Shown here in pieces: positions 35,162 to 43,105 of a stretch of DNA of 64,000 bases. The notes beneath the pieces were generated by a model. The model saw nothing but the letters and a program-made list of their open reading frames with translations, was not told the origin of the DNA and searched no databases. The stretch is from assembly GCF_001280435.1 (NCBI RefSeq), contig NZ_LBIP01000018.1:124001-188000 (forward strand). The letters are read 5' to 3'. The translations under genes were made by a program, and so were the position numbers. Source of the DNA: Mangrovimonas xylaniphaga (lineage in GTDB: Bacteria; Bacteroidota; Bacteroidia; Flavobacteriales; Flavobacteriaceae). Positions within the stretch are counted from its first letter, which is position 1. The number at the start of each line of letters is the position of its first letter.

Positions 35162-35859
35162 TGCAGAATATTACCATAGCCATAGACGGCTTTTCTTCAA
35201 CAGGTAAAAGTACGGTAGCAAAATCCTTGGCAAAAGCTTTAGGTTACGTTTATGTGGATTCTGGTGCCATGTATAGAGCAGTGACACTGTATGCTATGAG
35301 ACATGATTTTATTGATGGAACACATTTCAATAAGGAAGGGCTGTTAAATCAATTGGATGCCATTTCCATTTCATTTCAATTCAATCCAGATTTAGGGTAT
35401 GCCGAAGTGTACCTAAATGGAGAAAACGTTGAAAAGGATATCCGGACTTTAGAGGTTTCCAATTTGGTGAGCCAAATTGCTGCGGTGCCGGAAGTTCGGG
35501 AAAGGCAAGTGGCTTTGCAGCGAAAAATAGGAGAGGACAAGGGGGTTGTGATGGATGGAAGAGATATCGGAACTGTAGTATTTCCAAATGCCGAATTGAA
35601 AATATTTATGACAGCTTCTCCCGAAACAAGGGCCAAACGTCGCTATGACGAATTGGTGCAACGTGGGGACGAAGTGGATTATGAATCGGTGTTGCAAAAT
35701 GTGCAGACTCGTGATCATTTGGACTCTACCAGAAAAGATTCCCCTCTCATTCAGGCTGAAGACGCGATCTTGATAGATAATTCGTACTTGAGCTTGCAAG
35801 AGCAGTTCGATAAAATTTTGGAACTGGCACAAAAGGCTATTTCAGTAAAAAATAGCTAA
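35161..35859 (+). CDS. cmk: Cytidylate kinase
   Basis: The 232-residue enzyme phosphorylates (d)CMP with ATP. Landmarks: P-loop DGFSSTGKSTVAKSLA, YVDSGAMYRAVT, VMDGRDIGTVVFP and the LID arginines TRAKRRYDEL, with RDHLDSTRKDSPL. It shares one base with porQ's stop codon and precedes rpsA by 209 bp; cmk-rpsA order is widely conserved in bacteria. Confidence 0.95.
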   Translation: MQNITIAIDGFSSTGKSTVAKSLAKALGYVYVDSGAMYRAVTLYAMRHDFIDGTHFNKEGLLNQLDAISISFQFNPDLGYAEVYLNGENVEKDIRTLEVSNLVSQIAAVPEVRERQVALQRKIGEDKGVVMDGRDIGTVVFPNAELKIFMTASPETRAKRRYDELVQRGDEVDYESVLQNVQTRDHLDSTRKDSPLIQAEDAILIDNSYLSLQEQFDKILELAQKAISVKNS

Positions 35860-35915
35860 CAGAATTCCAATCTTTTAAATATTTAAAATCAGCAGTTTAT
35901 ACTTTGTGTGAATTG

Positions 35916-35947
35916 TTTGTTTATTTTGTTTTATAGTTGTATTTTTG
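35916..35947 (+). promoter_or_regulatory. rpsA promoter
   Basis: TTTG at 35916-35919, 20 nt spacer, TATTTTTG at 35940-35947: a full match to the Bacteroidota -33/-7 boxes. The predicted leader before the ATG at 36069 is about 115 nt, long for this window, leaving room for control of the mRNA by S1 itself. Confidence 0.65.
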
Positions 35948-36068
35948 CACTCCTTTTTGGCGGATTGGAAAAGTAAAAAAGGACTTTGATAAAAAATAAA
36001 CAATAATTCTTCTGTGTGTTTCCGCATGACACTTTTCAAATATACAGAATACAAATTATTATCAGCAC

Positions 36069-37898
36069 ATGGCTGAAAACGCAAAACAAGCAGAAGTTGA
36101 AGCAACTGAAGCTAAAACTGTTAAGGCTCCAGTATCTGAAGCTCAAGCAAACCCAGAAAAATTCTTAAAAGATTTCAACTGGCACAATTACGAAGAAGGA
36201 ATTGACCAAGTTGACGATCAACAATTGAAAGAATTTGAAAAATTAGTTTCTGAAAATTTCGTTGACACTTTAGATGACGAGGTTGTAGAAGGTGTAGTAG
36301 TTCACATTACAGATCGTGATGCTATTATCGACATCAACGCTAAGTCTGAAGGTGTAATCTCTTTAAACGAGTTTCGTTACAACCCACATTTAAAAGTAGG
36401 AGACAAAGTAGAAGTATTGATCGATGTTCGTGAAGATGCTACTGGACAATTGGTGTTGTCTCACCGTAAAGCTCGTGTAATCAAAGCTTGGGATCGTGTA
36501 AACGCTGCTCACGAAAGTGGAGAAATCGTTAACGGTTTCGTTAAATGTAGAACTAAAGGTGGTATGATCGTTGACGTATTCGGAATCGAAGCATTCTTGC
36601 CAGGTTCTCAAATCGACGTGAAGCCTATTAGAGATTACGATCAATATGTAAATAAAACTATGGAATTCAAAGTTGTTAAGATCAACCACGAATTTAAGAA
36701 CATAGTAGTATCTCACAAAGCACTTATCGAAGCTGACATCGAAGAACAGAAAAAAGAAATCATCGGTCAGTTAGAAAAAGGTCAAGTATTGGAAGGTGTT
36801 GTTAAAAACATTACATCTTACGGTGTGTTTATTGATCTTGGTGGTGTAGATGGATTAATTCACATTACTGACCTTTCTTGGTCAAGAATTAACCACCCGA
36901 ACGAAATTGTGGAACTAGACCAAAAACTTAACGTTGTAATCCTTGATTTTGATGAAAACAAATCAAGAATCCAATTAGGATTGAAGCAGTTGAGCAAGCA
37001 CCCTTGGGAAGCTCTTGGAGAAGACGTTAAAGTAGGAGACAAAGTAAAAGGTAAAGTAGTTGTAATTGCAGATTACGGTGCATTTATCGAAGTAGCTGAC
37101 GGTGTAGAAGGATTGGTTCACGTTTCTGAAATGTCTTGGTCAACTCACTTACGTTCTGCTCAAGATTTCGTATCTGTTGGAGATGAAATCGAAGCAGTTA
37201 TCTTGACTTTGGATAGAGAAGATCGTAAGATGTCTCTTGGTATCAAGCAATTGACTCCAGATCCATGGACAGACATTACTTCTAAGTACCCTGTAGGTTC
37301 TCACCACACAGGTATCGTACGTAACTTTACAAACTTTGGTGTATTCGTAGAATTGGAAGAAGGTATTGACGGATTGATCTACATCTCTGATTTATCTTGG
37401 ACTAAGAAAATCAAGCACCCAAGTGAATTCTGTAACGTAGGAGACAAGTTAGACGTTGTAGTATTGGAATTGGATGTTGAAGGACGTAAACTAAGTTTAG
37501 GTCACAAACAAACTACAGACAATCCTTGGGATAAGTACGAAACTGAGTTCGCGATCAACACAACTCACACTGCTGAAGTTACTGAGATCGTAGACAAAGG
37601 TGCTACTGTAGAGTTCAACGAAGATATCGTAGCGTTTGTTCCTGCTCGTCACTTAGAAAAAGAAGACGGTAAGAAACTTAAGAAAGGTGAAGAAGCTGAA
37701 TTCAAAATCATTGAGTTCAATAAAGAATTCAAGCGTGTTGTAGCTTCTCACACTGCTATCTTTAGAGCTGAAGAAGCTGCCAATGTAAGAGCTGCTGCTG
37801 AAAAAGCAGAAGCACAAGCTGCAGAAGCAAAACCTACTTTAGGAGATGCTAATGACGCATTACAGGCACTTAAAGATAAAATGGACGGTAAGAAATAA
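36069..37898 (+). CDS. rpsA: 30S ribosomal protein S1
   Basis: The 609-residue protein has six S1 OB-fold domains, starting near VVEGVVVHITD, GEIVNGFVKC, GQVLEGVVKN, GDKVKGKVVV, GSHHTGIVRN and NTTHTAEVTE. An acidic N-terminal extension (about 60 residues) and an Ala/Glu/Lys-rich tail are typical of Bacteroidota. It binds mRNA on the ribosome. Codon choice is clearly more biased (AAC, ATC, CGT, TCT, GAC) than in its neighbours, as expected for a very highly expressed gene. No Shine-Dalgarno sequence precedes the ATG. Confidence 0.97.
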   Translation: MAENAKQAEVEATEAKTVKAPVSEAQANPEKFLKDFNWHNYEEGIDQVDDQQLKEFEKLVSENFVDTLDDEVVEGVVVHITDRDAIIDINAKSEGVISLNEFRYNPHLKVGDKVEVLIDVREDATGQLVLSHRKARVIKAWDRVNAAHESGEIVNGFVKCRTKGGMIVDVFGIEAFLPGSQIDVKPIRDYDQYVNKTMEFKVVKINHEFKNIVVSHKALIEADIEEQKKEIIGQLEKGQVLEGVVKNITSYGVFIDLGGVDGLIHITDLSWSRINHPNEIVELDQKLNVVILDFDENKSRIQLGLKQLSKHPWEALGEDVKVGDKVKGKVVVIADYGAFIEVADGVEGLVHVSEMSWSTHLRSAQDFVSVGDEIEAVILTLDREDRKMSLGIKQLTPDPWTDITSKYPVGSHHTGIVRNFTNFGVFVELEEGIDGLIYISDLSWTKKIKHPSEFCNVGDKLDVVVLELDVEGRKLSLGHKQTTDNPWDKYETEFAINTTHTAEVTEIVDKGATVEFNEDIVAFVPARHLEKEDGKKLKKGEEAEFKIIEFNKEFKRVVASHTAIFRAEEAANVRAAAEKAEAQAAEAKPTLGDANDALQALKDKMDGKK

Positions 37899-37918
37899 TT
37901 CAAAACCGCATTAAGCCT

Positions 37919-37950
37919 AAAAAGCCTTCAGATTTCTGAAGGCTTTTTTT
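37919..37950 (+). terminator. Intrinsic terminator of rpsA
   Basis: AAAGCCTTCAG / CTGAAGGCTTT with a 4-nt loop (ATTT) and seven T. Confidence 0.88.
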
Positions 37951-37973
37951 ATATCTTAAATCCAAAATCTGCA

Positions 37974-38004
37974 TTGTATACAAGGATTTTTTAACTTAAA
38001 TTTG
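37974..38004 (+). promoter_or_regulatory. pyrRB promoter
   Basis: TTG at 37974-37976, 20 nt spacer, TAAATTTG at 37997-38004. The ATG of pyrR is 26 bp downstream. Confidence 0.6.
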
Positions 38005-38029
38005 TAATCCAAATACCTTTGGAAACAAT

Positions 38030-38581
38030 ATGAGTCAAAAAGTATTACTTAATGCTAAAGAGGTTAATATCATTCTTCATCGATTGGCCTGTCAACTCAT
38101 TGAAAATCACAATAATTTTACCGATACTGTTCTTATAGGAATTCAACCTAGAGGGAAGTATTTGGCGCAGCGTTTGGCAAAAATGTTGCAAGATGAATAC
38201 CATGTAGAGCAACTGCATTTAGGCTTTTTGGACATCACTTTTTTTAGGGATGATTTTAGAAGAGGGGATAAAACCTTGGAAGCCAACAGCACGGAAATCA
38301 ACTTTTTGGTAGAAGGTAAAAATGTTGTGTTTATTGATGATGTACTGTACACTGGAAGAAGCATAAGAGCAGCCTTAACAGCCATACAGTCCTTTGGAAG
38401 GCCTAAAGAAATTGAATTGTTGACCCTGATAGACCGTCGCTTCAGTAGACACCTGCCAATTCAACCAACCTATAGTGGCCGTCAAGTAGACGCCATCAAT
38501 AAAGAAAAGGTGATGGTAAACTGGCAGGAAAATGAAGGAGAAGACTCTGTGTATCTCATTGAAAAAGAAGTTTCAGGGTAG
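38030..38581 (+). CDS. pyrR: PyrR: pyrimidine operon regulator / uracil phosphoribosyltransferase
   Basis: The 183-residue type I phosphoribosyltransferase has the PRPP loop VVFIDDVLYTGRSIRAA, plus GIQPRGKYLAQRLA and TLIDRRFSRHLPIQP, as in PyrR. In Bacillus it binds pyr mRNA and causes attenuation when UMP is high. Here it is followed by pyrB after 63 bp; that gap holds a CCCCAT/ATGGGG hairpin (38612-38629) without a T run and without an obvious PyrR-binding loop consensus, so RNA binding here is unproven. Confidence 0.93.
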   Translation: MSQKVLLNAKEVNIILHRLACQLIENHNNFTDTVLIGIQPRGKYLAQRLAKMLQDEYHVEQLHLGFLDITFFRDDFRRGDKTLEANSTEINFLVEGKNVVFIDDVLYTGRSIRAALTAIQSFGRPKEIELLTLIDRRFSRHLPIQPTYSGRQVDAINKEKVMVNWQENEGEDSVYLIEKEVSG

Positions 38582-38644
38582 ACTTAAATGAATAACCGAA
38601 TTAAATTACCAACCCCATTTTTGATGGGGAAAATATAAAGATCT

Positions 38645-39574
38645 ATGAGCGAGTTAAGTGTCAACCACTTATTGGGAATTAAATATCTGAACTCACAAGA
38701 TATTCAATTGATTTTTGAAACTGCCGATCACTTCAAAGAAGTGATCAATAGGCCTATAAAAAAGGTGCCTTCGCTCAGGGACATTACCATAGCCAACTTG
38801 TTTTTCGAGAATTCAACAAGAACAAGATTGTCTTTTGAATTGGCAGAAAAAAGGCTTTCAGCGGATGTCATTAACTTTTCTGCAGCGCAGTCTTCAGTAA
38901 AAAAAGGAGAAACCCTTATCGATACTGTAAACAACATCTTATCTATGAAAGTGGATATGGTTGTTATGAGGCATCCCAATCCAGGTGCGGGCGTGTTTTT
39001 ATCGAAGCATGTAAATGCAAGTATTGTAAATGCAGGTGATGGTGCCCATGAACACCCTACACAAGCTTTGTTGGATTCTTATTCCATCAGGGAACGATTG
39101 GGTAGTGTAGAAGGTAAAAATGTGGTGATTGTAGGGGATATTCTGCATAGCCGTGTGGCGCTTTCTAACATATTTGCATTGCAATTACAAGGAGCTAACG
39201 TTATGGTATGTGGCCCTAAAACATTACTTCCTAAATACATTGATAAATTAGGAGTAAAGGTAGAAACCGATTTGCGCAAGGCTTTAAATTGGTGTGATGT
39301 TGCCAATATGCTTAGGGTTCAAAACGAGCGTATGGACATAAGCTATTTCCCGTCTACTAGAGAATATACCCAACAGTATGGTGTTAACAAGGCATTATTG
39401 GACTCTTTGGATAAAGAGATTACCATTATGCACCCAGGACCTATTAATCGTGGTGTCGAGATCACGAGTGATGTTGCAGATTCTAAGCAGGCCATTATTT
39501 TGGATCAAGTTCAAAATGGGGTTGCGGTTAGAATGGCTGTAATTTATTTATTAGCTTCTAAAATTAAACACTAA
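38645..39574 (+). CDS. pyrB: Aspartate carbamoyltransferase catalytic subunit
   Basis: The 309-residue enzyme makes carbamoyl-aspartate in pyrimidine synthesis. Landmarks: FENSTRTRLSFELA (carbamoyl phosphate), SSVKKGET, HPTQALLDSYSI and HPGPINRGVEI. No pyrI regulatory subunit gene follows. It belongs to the pyrR operon, and a small STAS-like gene starts 5 bp after its stop. Confidence 0.96.
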   Translation: MSELSVNHLLGIKYLNSQDIQLIFETADHFKEVINRPIKKVPSLRDITIANLFFENSTRTRLSFELAEKRLSADVINFSAAQSSVKKGETLIDTVNNILSMKVDMVVMRHPNPGAGVFLSKHVNASIVNAGDGAHEHPTQALLDSYSIRERLGSVEGKNVVIVGDILHSRVALSNIFALQLQGANVMVCGPKTLLPKYIDKLGVKVETDLRKALNWCDVANMLRVQNERMDISYFPSTREYTQQYGVNKALLDSLDKEITIMHPGPINRGVEITSDVADSKQAIILDQVQNGVAVRMAVIYLLASKIKH

Positions 39575-39579
39575 CGATT

Positions 39580-39912
39580 ATGATTTTTGACAAAGACGAA
39601 AACATTACCATCATTACGCAGGAAAAAGCAACTCCCCAAGAACTAGTTAAGAAATTAGGCGTTTTATACGAACGTTTTAAAAATGACAATGTCATTGTGA
39701 ACCTAACGAGTTTAAATAAAATTCCATTGGAACAAGTGGTTGAATTTTTGGAAATCTCCAACAGACATAGAGGGGCCAAACATTCATTTGTAATAGTAAC
39801 CGACAAAGTTGACTTTAATGAAATGCCCGATGAGATTATGGTGGTTCCTACGATTAAAGAGGCTTACGATATTATTGAAATGGAAGAGATGGAGCGTGAC
39901 TTAGGTATTTAA
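39580..39912 (+). CDS. Small STAS-like protein downstream of pyrB
   Basis: The 110-residue soluble protein alternates strands and helices like a STAS domain (NVIVNLTSLNKIPLEQVVEFLEISNRHR, shortened: NVIVNLTS ... FVIVTDK ... VVPTIKEAYDII). The serine that is phosphorylated in SpoIIAA-type anti-anti-sigma factors is not evident (KIPLEQ at that place), so classical partner switching is unlikely. It is translated right after pyrB and lies upstream of rnz, next to which such genes are common in Flavobacteriaceae. Function unknown. Confidence 0.7.
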   Translation: MIFDKDENITIITQEKATPQELVKKLGVLYERFKNDNVIVNLTSLNKIPLEQVVEFLEISNRHRGAKHSFVIVTDKVDFNEMPDEIMVVPTIKEAYDIIEMEEMERDLGI

Positions 39913-39941
39913 TACAAACGATTCTAACAAAAATACATATC

Positions 39942-39977
39942 GAAAACCAGTAAGTTAACTTGCTGGTTTTCTTTTTT
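39942..39977 (+). terminator. Intrinsic terminator of the pyrRB operon
   Basis: GAAAACCAGTAAGT / ACTTGCTGGTTTTC (one G-U pair) followed by CTTTTTT. Confidence 0.8.
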
Positions 39978-40108
39978 GGCTATCATTATTCCTAATAAAA
40001 ATTGATGTTTCCATAAAAAATTCGGAAATTTCAGATATCAAATATTCTCTAGAAATAAATCAATTTTGAGAGTACCAATACGTCCAATCCTTAAAGTTTA
40101 GCAATATT

Positions 40109-41017
40109 TTGAAACTTACAATACTCGGTTGTTACAGTGCAACACCAAGGGCCAACACTAATCCAACAGCTCAGGTTTTGGAAATTAGAAACCATATGTT
40201 TTTGATAGACTGCGGAGAAGGCACACAAGTTCAGTTGCGTAAAAACAGGGTGAAGTTTGCCAGAATCAAGCATATTTTTATTTCGCATTTACATGGAGAC
40301 CATTTTTTTGGTCTGGTAGGCTTGATTTCTACGTTTCGATTACTGACAAGGGAAACTGACTTGCATATTTATGGTCCAAAAGGGATTAAGGAAGTCATTA
40401 CTTTACAAATGAAATTGGCAGATTCTTGGACCAATTATCGACTAATATTTCATGAATTGACCTCTACAGAATCTGAATTGATTTTTGAAGATGATGTGGT
40501 TCAGGTATACACTATTCCTTTAGATCATAGGGTGTATACCAATGGATTTTTATTCAAGGAAAAAGAAGGGGAACGAAAATTGGATATGAATGCGGTGCTT
40601 AATGAAGATATTGATGTGGCTTATTACCGAAAGTTGAAATTGGGTCACGATATCTTAGATAACAAAGGAAACCTTATAAAAAATAGTAGTGTTACCAAAC
40701 CACCTGTACCTTCAAAGAGTTATGCCTTTTGCAGTGATACCGCCTATAATGAAAAAATGCTGCCAATTATAGAAGATGTTACGGTGTTGTATCACGAATC
40801 TACATTTTTGGAAAAACATGGGCATTTGGCCCCCAGAACAAAACATTCTACAGCTATTGAGGCGGCGACAATTGCCAAAAAATGTAATGCTGGAACCCTA
40901 ATATTGGGGCATTATTCTACACGCTACGATAGTTTAAATGAATTTAAGGAAGAAGCTCAAACCGTGTTTAATAAAGTGCTTCTCGGGGAAGATGGTAAGA
41001 CCTTTAATTTTGATTGA
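40109..41017 (+). CDS. rnz: Ribonuclease Z
   Basis: The 302-residue metallo-beta-lactamase-fold endonuclease processes tRNA 3' ends. It has LGCYSATPRANTNPTAQ at the N-terminus, the metal motif SHLHGDHF (near residue 60), FCSDTAYNE and LGHYSTRY. The family begins exactly at KLTILGCYSATP, and the only start there is the TTG at 40109, so a TTG start is assigned. The 3' end overlaps the convergent STAS-like gene by 14 bp. Confidence 0.94.
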   Translation: MKLTILGCYSATPRANTNPTAQVLEIRNHMFLIDCGEGTQVQLRKNRVKFARIKHIFISHLHGDHFFGLVGLISTFRLLTRETDLHIYGPKGIKEVITLQMKLADSWTNYRLIFHELTSTESELIFEDDVVQVYTIPLDHRVYTNGFLFKEKEGERKLDMNAVLNEDIDVAYYRKLKLGHDILDNKGNLIKNSSVTKPPVPSKSYAFCSDTAYNEKMLPIIEDVTVLYHESTFLEKHGHLAPRTKHSTAIEAATIAKKCNAGTLILGHYSTRYDSLNEFKEEAQTVFNKVLLGEDGKTFNFD

Positions 41018-41432
41018 TTCGCTGAAATTCCCTTAGATTTTGAACCCATTCCATGGCTTCTTCCAAGGTTTCACAACGCTTCATACTGGAAGGAGAGAAT
41101 AGCTTCTCAATAGAAGCATTCATAAAATTGATATAGGAATAGTAAACAATGGCACTAGCTACAATATGGTCTAGTTCATCTTGAAATCTACTCCAGGAAT
41201 GCGGGTCTAAAGAATAGGAGTTTACCCTGTTGGAGATATAGGCAATTTTAAAGTTGGGCCCATAGTGGTCCATAGCAAAAGCAATAACTTCCTCAATTTT
41301 TTCCCAGTCAAAATGGACTCCTTCATTGATTTCTGAAAGGATAAATTTGTCGAAAAAGTATATATTCCCAAAGGAAAACTCTACTTTTACGTGTTTAAAT
41401 TCGTGGAAATATTTACTGTCTTCAAATCTCAT
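41004..41432 (-). CDS. Small STAS/SpoIIAA-like protein (paralogue of 15601-16035)
   Basis: The 142-residue protein is assigned the ATG at 41432 (MRFEDSKYFHEF); the longer frame to 41654 would overlap pdxH. With this start the length agrees with the 144-residue paralogue at 15601. Shared features are the aromatic IYFFDKF strand, the IAYISNRVNSYSLD block and the ETLEEAMEWV end. As with the paralogue, its 3' end overlaps a convergent gene (rnz, 14 bp). Function unknown. Confidence 0.72.
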   Translation of the reverse strand: MRFEDSKYFHEFKHVKVEFSFGNIYFFDKFILSEINEGVHFDWEKIEEVIAFAMDHYGPNFKIAYISNRVNSYSLDPHSWSRFQDELDHIVASAIVYYSYINFMNASIEKLFSPSSMKRCETLEEAMEWVQNLREFQRINQN

Positions 41433-41515
41433 GTAGGCGAAATATGAAGACAAAACTATAGGAATTTTTTCACCTGAAAAATTAAAATTCACCAAAAATT
41501 TCAGAATATATTCTA

Positions 41516-42163
41516 ATGAATACAGACTTAAGTGGTTACAGAAAATCGTACGAAAAGGGGGAACTTCTACTAAAAGATGTGTCGGAAAATCCGTTGGAGT
41601 TGTTCCAAAAATGGTTCCATGAAGTGGATCGTTTTTTTCCGGATGCCGAAGCAAATGCCATGACTTTATCTACCATTGGTTTGGATGGTTTTCCTAAGAG
41701 TAGGGTGGTTTTGCTAAAGAAGTTTACCTACGAAGGTTTTATTTTTTATACCAATTATTTAAGTGAAAAGGGGAGGGCTATTGCCGCCAATCCTAATGTA
41801 TGTCTCTCTTTTTTTTGGCACGGGGCAGAACGACAAATTATTATAAAAGGTAAAGCAGAAAAAATAGCAGAAAACTTAAGTGACGGCTATTTTGAATCTA
41901 GACCTAGAGGTAGCCAATTAGGAGCGATGGTCTCTAACCAAAGCGAGGTTGTTAAAGACCGAGAGGAATTGGAAACTAAATTAAAGAATCTAGAATTGGA
42001 ATATGAGGGGAAGGAAATTCCTAGGCCCGACTATTGGGGAGGTTTTATTGTAAAACCGGTAGAAATTGAATTTTGGCAGGGAAGGCCCAATAGACTGCAT
42101 GATAGAATTCGTTGTGTTTTGGATGCCGATTATAATTGGATCAAACAGCGATTGGCACCATAA
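41516..42163 (+). CDS. pdxH: Pyridoxamine/pyridoxine 5'-phosphate oxidase
   Basis: The 215-residue FMN enzyme oxidises PNP and PMP to pyridoxal phosphate. Landmarks: RKSYEKGEL, PKSRVVLLKKF (FMN), FYTNYLSEKGRAI, ESRPRGSQLGAMVSNQS and the C-terminal WQGRPNRLHDRI. Length and motifs are standard. It is divergent from the STAS-like gene, 83 bp apart, and ends at a long hairpin terminator. Confidence 0.96.
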   Translation: MNTDLSGYRKSYEKGELLLKDVSENPLELFQKWFHEVDRFFPDAEANAMTLSTIGLDGFPKSRVVLLKKFTYEGFIFYTNYLSEKGRAIAANPNVCLSFFWHGAERQIIIKGKAEKIAENLSDGYFESRPRGSQLGAMVSNQSEVVKDREELETKLKNLELEYEGKEIPRPDYWGGFIVKPVEIEFWQGRPNRLHDRIRCVLDADYNWIKQRLAP

Positions 42164-42192
42164 ACCACCTCATTTTTGAAGCTTAAACAATC

Positions 42193-42246
42193 TTAAGCCT
42201 TGCGGCGATGAAATGCAATTATCATCGCTGTAAGGCTTAATTTTTA
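42193..42246 (+). terminator. Long intrinsic terminator of pdxH
   Basis: A 19-bp stem TTAAGCCTTGCGGCGATGA / TCATCGCTGTAAGGCTTAA with two G-U pairs and a 10-nt loop, followed by TTTTTAT. Confidence 0.8.
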
Positions 42247-42385
42247 TCTCTAAAAGCACTGTTTATCGTTTATTGACATATTAAATCGATGAAATGCATG
42301 TTTTTTATCGATTTTAACATTTCTTTAACAGTGAGTTTCTGATAGTCTAGTAATTTTACTAAACCAAATCAAATTTAGCCTACTT

Positions 42386-42880
42386 ATGAATACCAAAACT
42401 CTATGGCCGTTGCTGGCTTTACTAGCTTTGCTGTCTTTTTCCTGCACAACCGACAGCTTTTCTGATGGAGATATCAATACCATTACTTTAGAAAATGCCC
42501 CAGCAGCCAAAACCATTGAAATAGAAATCTTGGAATTGATCAATGCCCATAGAATAGAAAAAGGCTTGAATCCTTTGAACAATTTGGATGTCATTAAATC
42601 TGTAGCGTACACCCATACGGATTATATGGTGACTGAAAACGTTGTTAACCACAATAATTTCTTTCAAAGAAAGGAAAGTTTGATACAGAATGCCTCAGCG
42701 ACAAAGGTTACAGAAAATGTGGCTTATGCCTATAGTACAGCACAAGGAGTTGTAAATGCATGGTTAAACAGCGAAGGGCATAGGGAAAATATAGAAGGAG
42801 ACTTTACAGATTTTGATATTTCTGCTGAACAAAATAGCGAAGGAAAATGGTATTATACCAATATATTTATAAAGAGATAA
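42386..42880 (+). CDS. CAP-domain (SCP/PR-1-like) lipoprotein
   Basis: The 164-residue protein has a lipoprotein signal (LLALLSFSC, Cys as lipidation site) and a CAP domain: EILELINAHRIEKGLNPL, TDYMVTENVVNHNNF, ENVAYAYS and AWLNSEGHRENI. The domain is short but has the family motifs. Bacterial CAP proteins are exported; their activity is unclear. It is a single-gene unit with its own terminator. Confidence 0.85.
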   Translation: MNTKTLWPLLALLALLSFSCTTDSFSDGDINTITLENAPAAKTIEIEILELINAHRIEKGLNPLNNLDVIKSVAYTHTDYMVTENVVNHNNFFQRKESLIQNASATKVTENVAYAYSTAQGVVNAWLNSEGHRENIEGDFTDFDISAEQNSEGKWYYTNIFIKR

Positions 42881-42905
42881 ATCCGCTGTTAACTTTAAAT
42901 TCCTT

Positions 42906-42939
42906 AAAAGATCGTTATGTACTCATGACGATCTTTTTT
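42906..42939 (+). terminator. Intrinsic terminator of the CAP lipoprotein gene
   Basis: AAAAGATCGTTATG / CATGACGATCTTTT (one G-U pair), loop TACT, then T. Confidence 0.8.
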
Positions 42940-43056
42940 GTTTTAGAGTCTTCTTAAGGAAAAAAATAGAAGATAGTTTAGTTTGTTTTAATTGGAGTAG
43001 GGCAAATACAATATTTAAAGGAATTGATGGCTTAGGAGTTTGGATTGGTAGAAAAT

Positions 43057-43086
43057 AAAAAGCAGACCATTTGGTCTGCTTTTTAT
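43057..43086 (-). terminator. Intrinsic terminator of the adhesin operon
   Basis: AGCAGACC / GGTCTGCT with a 4-nt loop and A/T flanks, 20 bp after the stop of the OmpA-family gene on the minus strand. Confidence 0.78.
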
Positions 43087-43105
43087 TTTAAGAAGTTTTA
43101 TAAGT

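Noticed and set aside
35875-36105. A 76-codon minus-strand frame in the cmk-rpsA gap
   Set aside because: It lies across the rpsA promoter and 5' leader and enters the rpsA start; no protein features.
38612-38629. Hairpin CCCCAT/ATGGGG between pyrR and pyrB as a PyrR attenuator
   Set aside because: It has no T run and I see no PyrR-binding loop consensus or alternative antiterminator; it may only be a minor mRNA structure.
41433-41654. N-terminal extension of the STAS-like gene to 41654
   Set aside because: It would overlap pdxH by more than 130 bp and is absent from the paralogue; the ATG at 41432 gives equal lengths.
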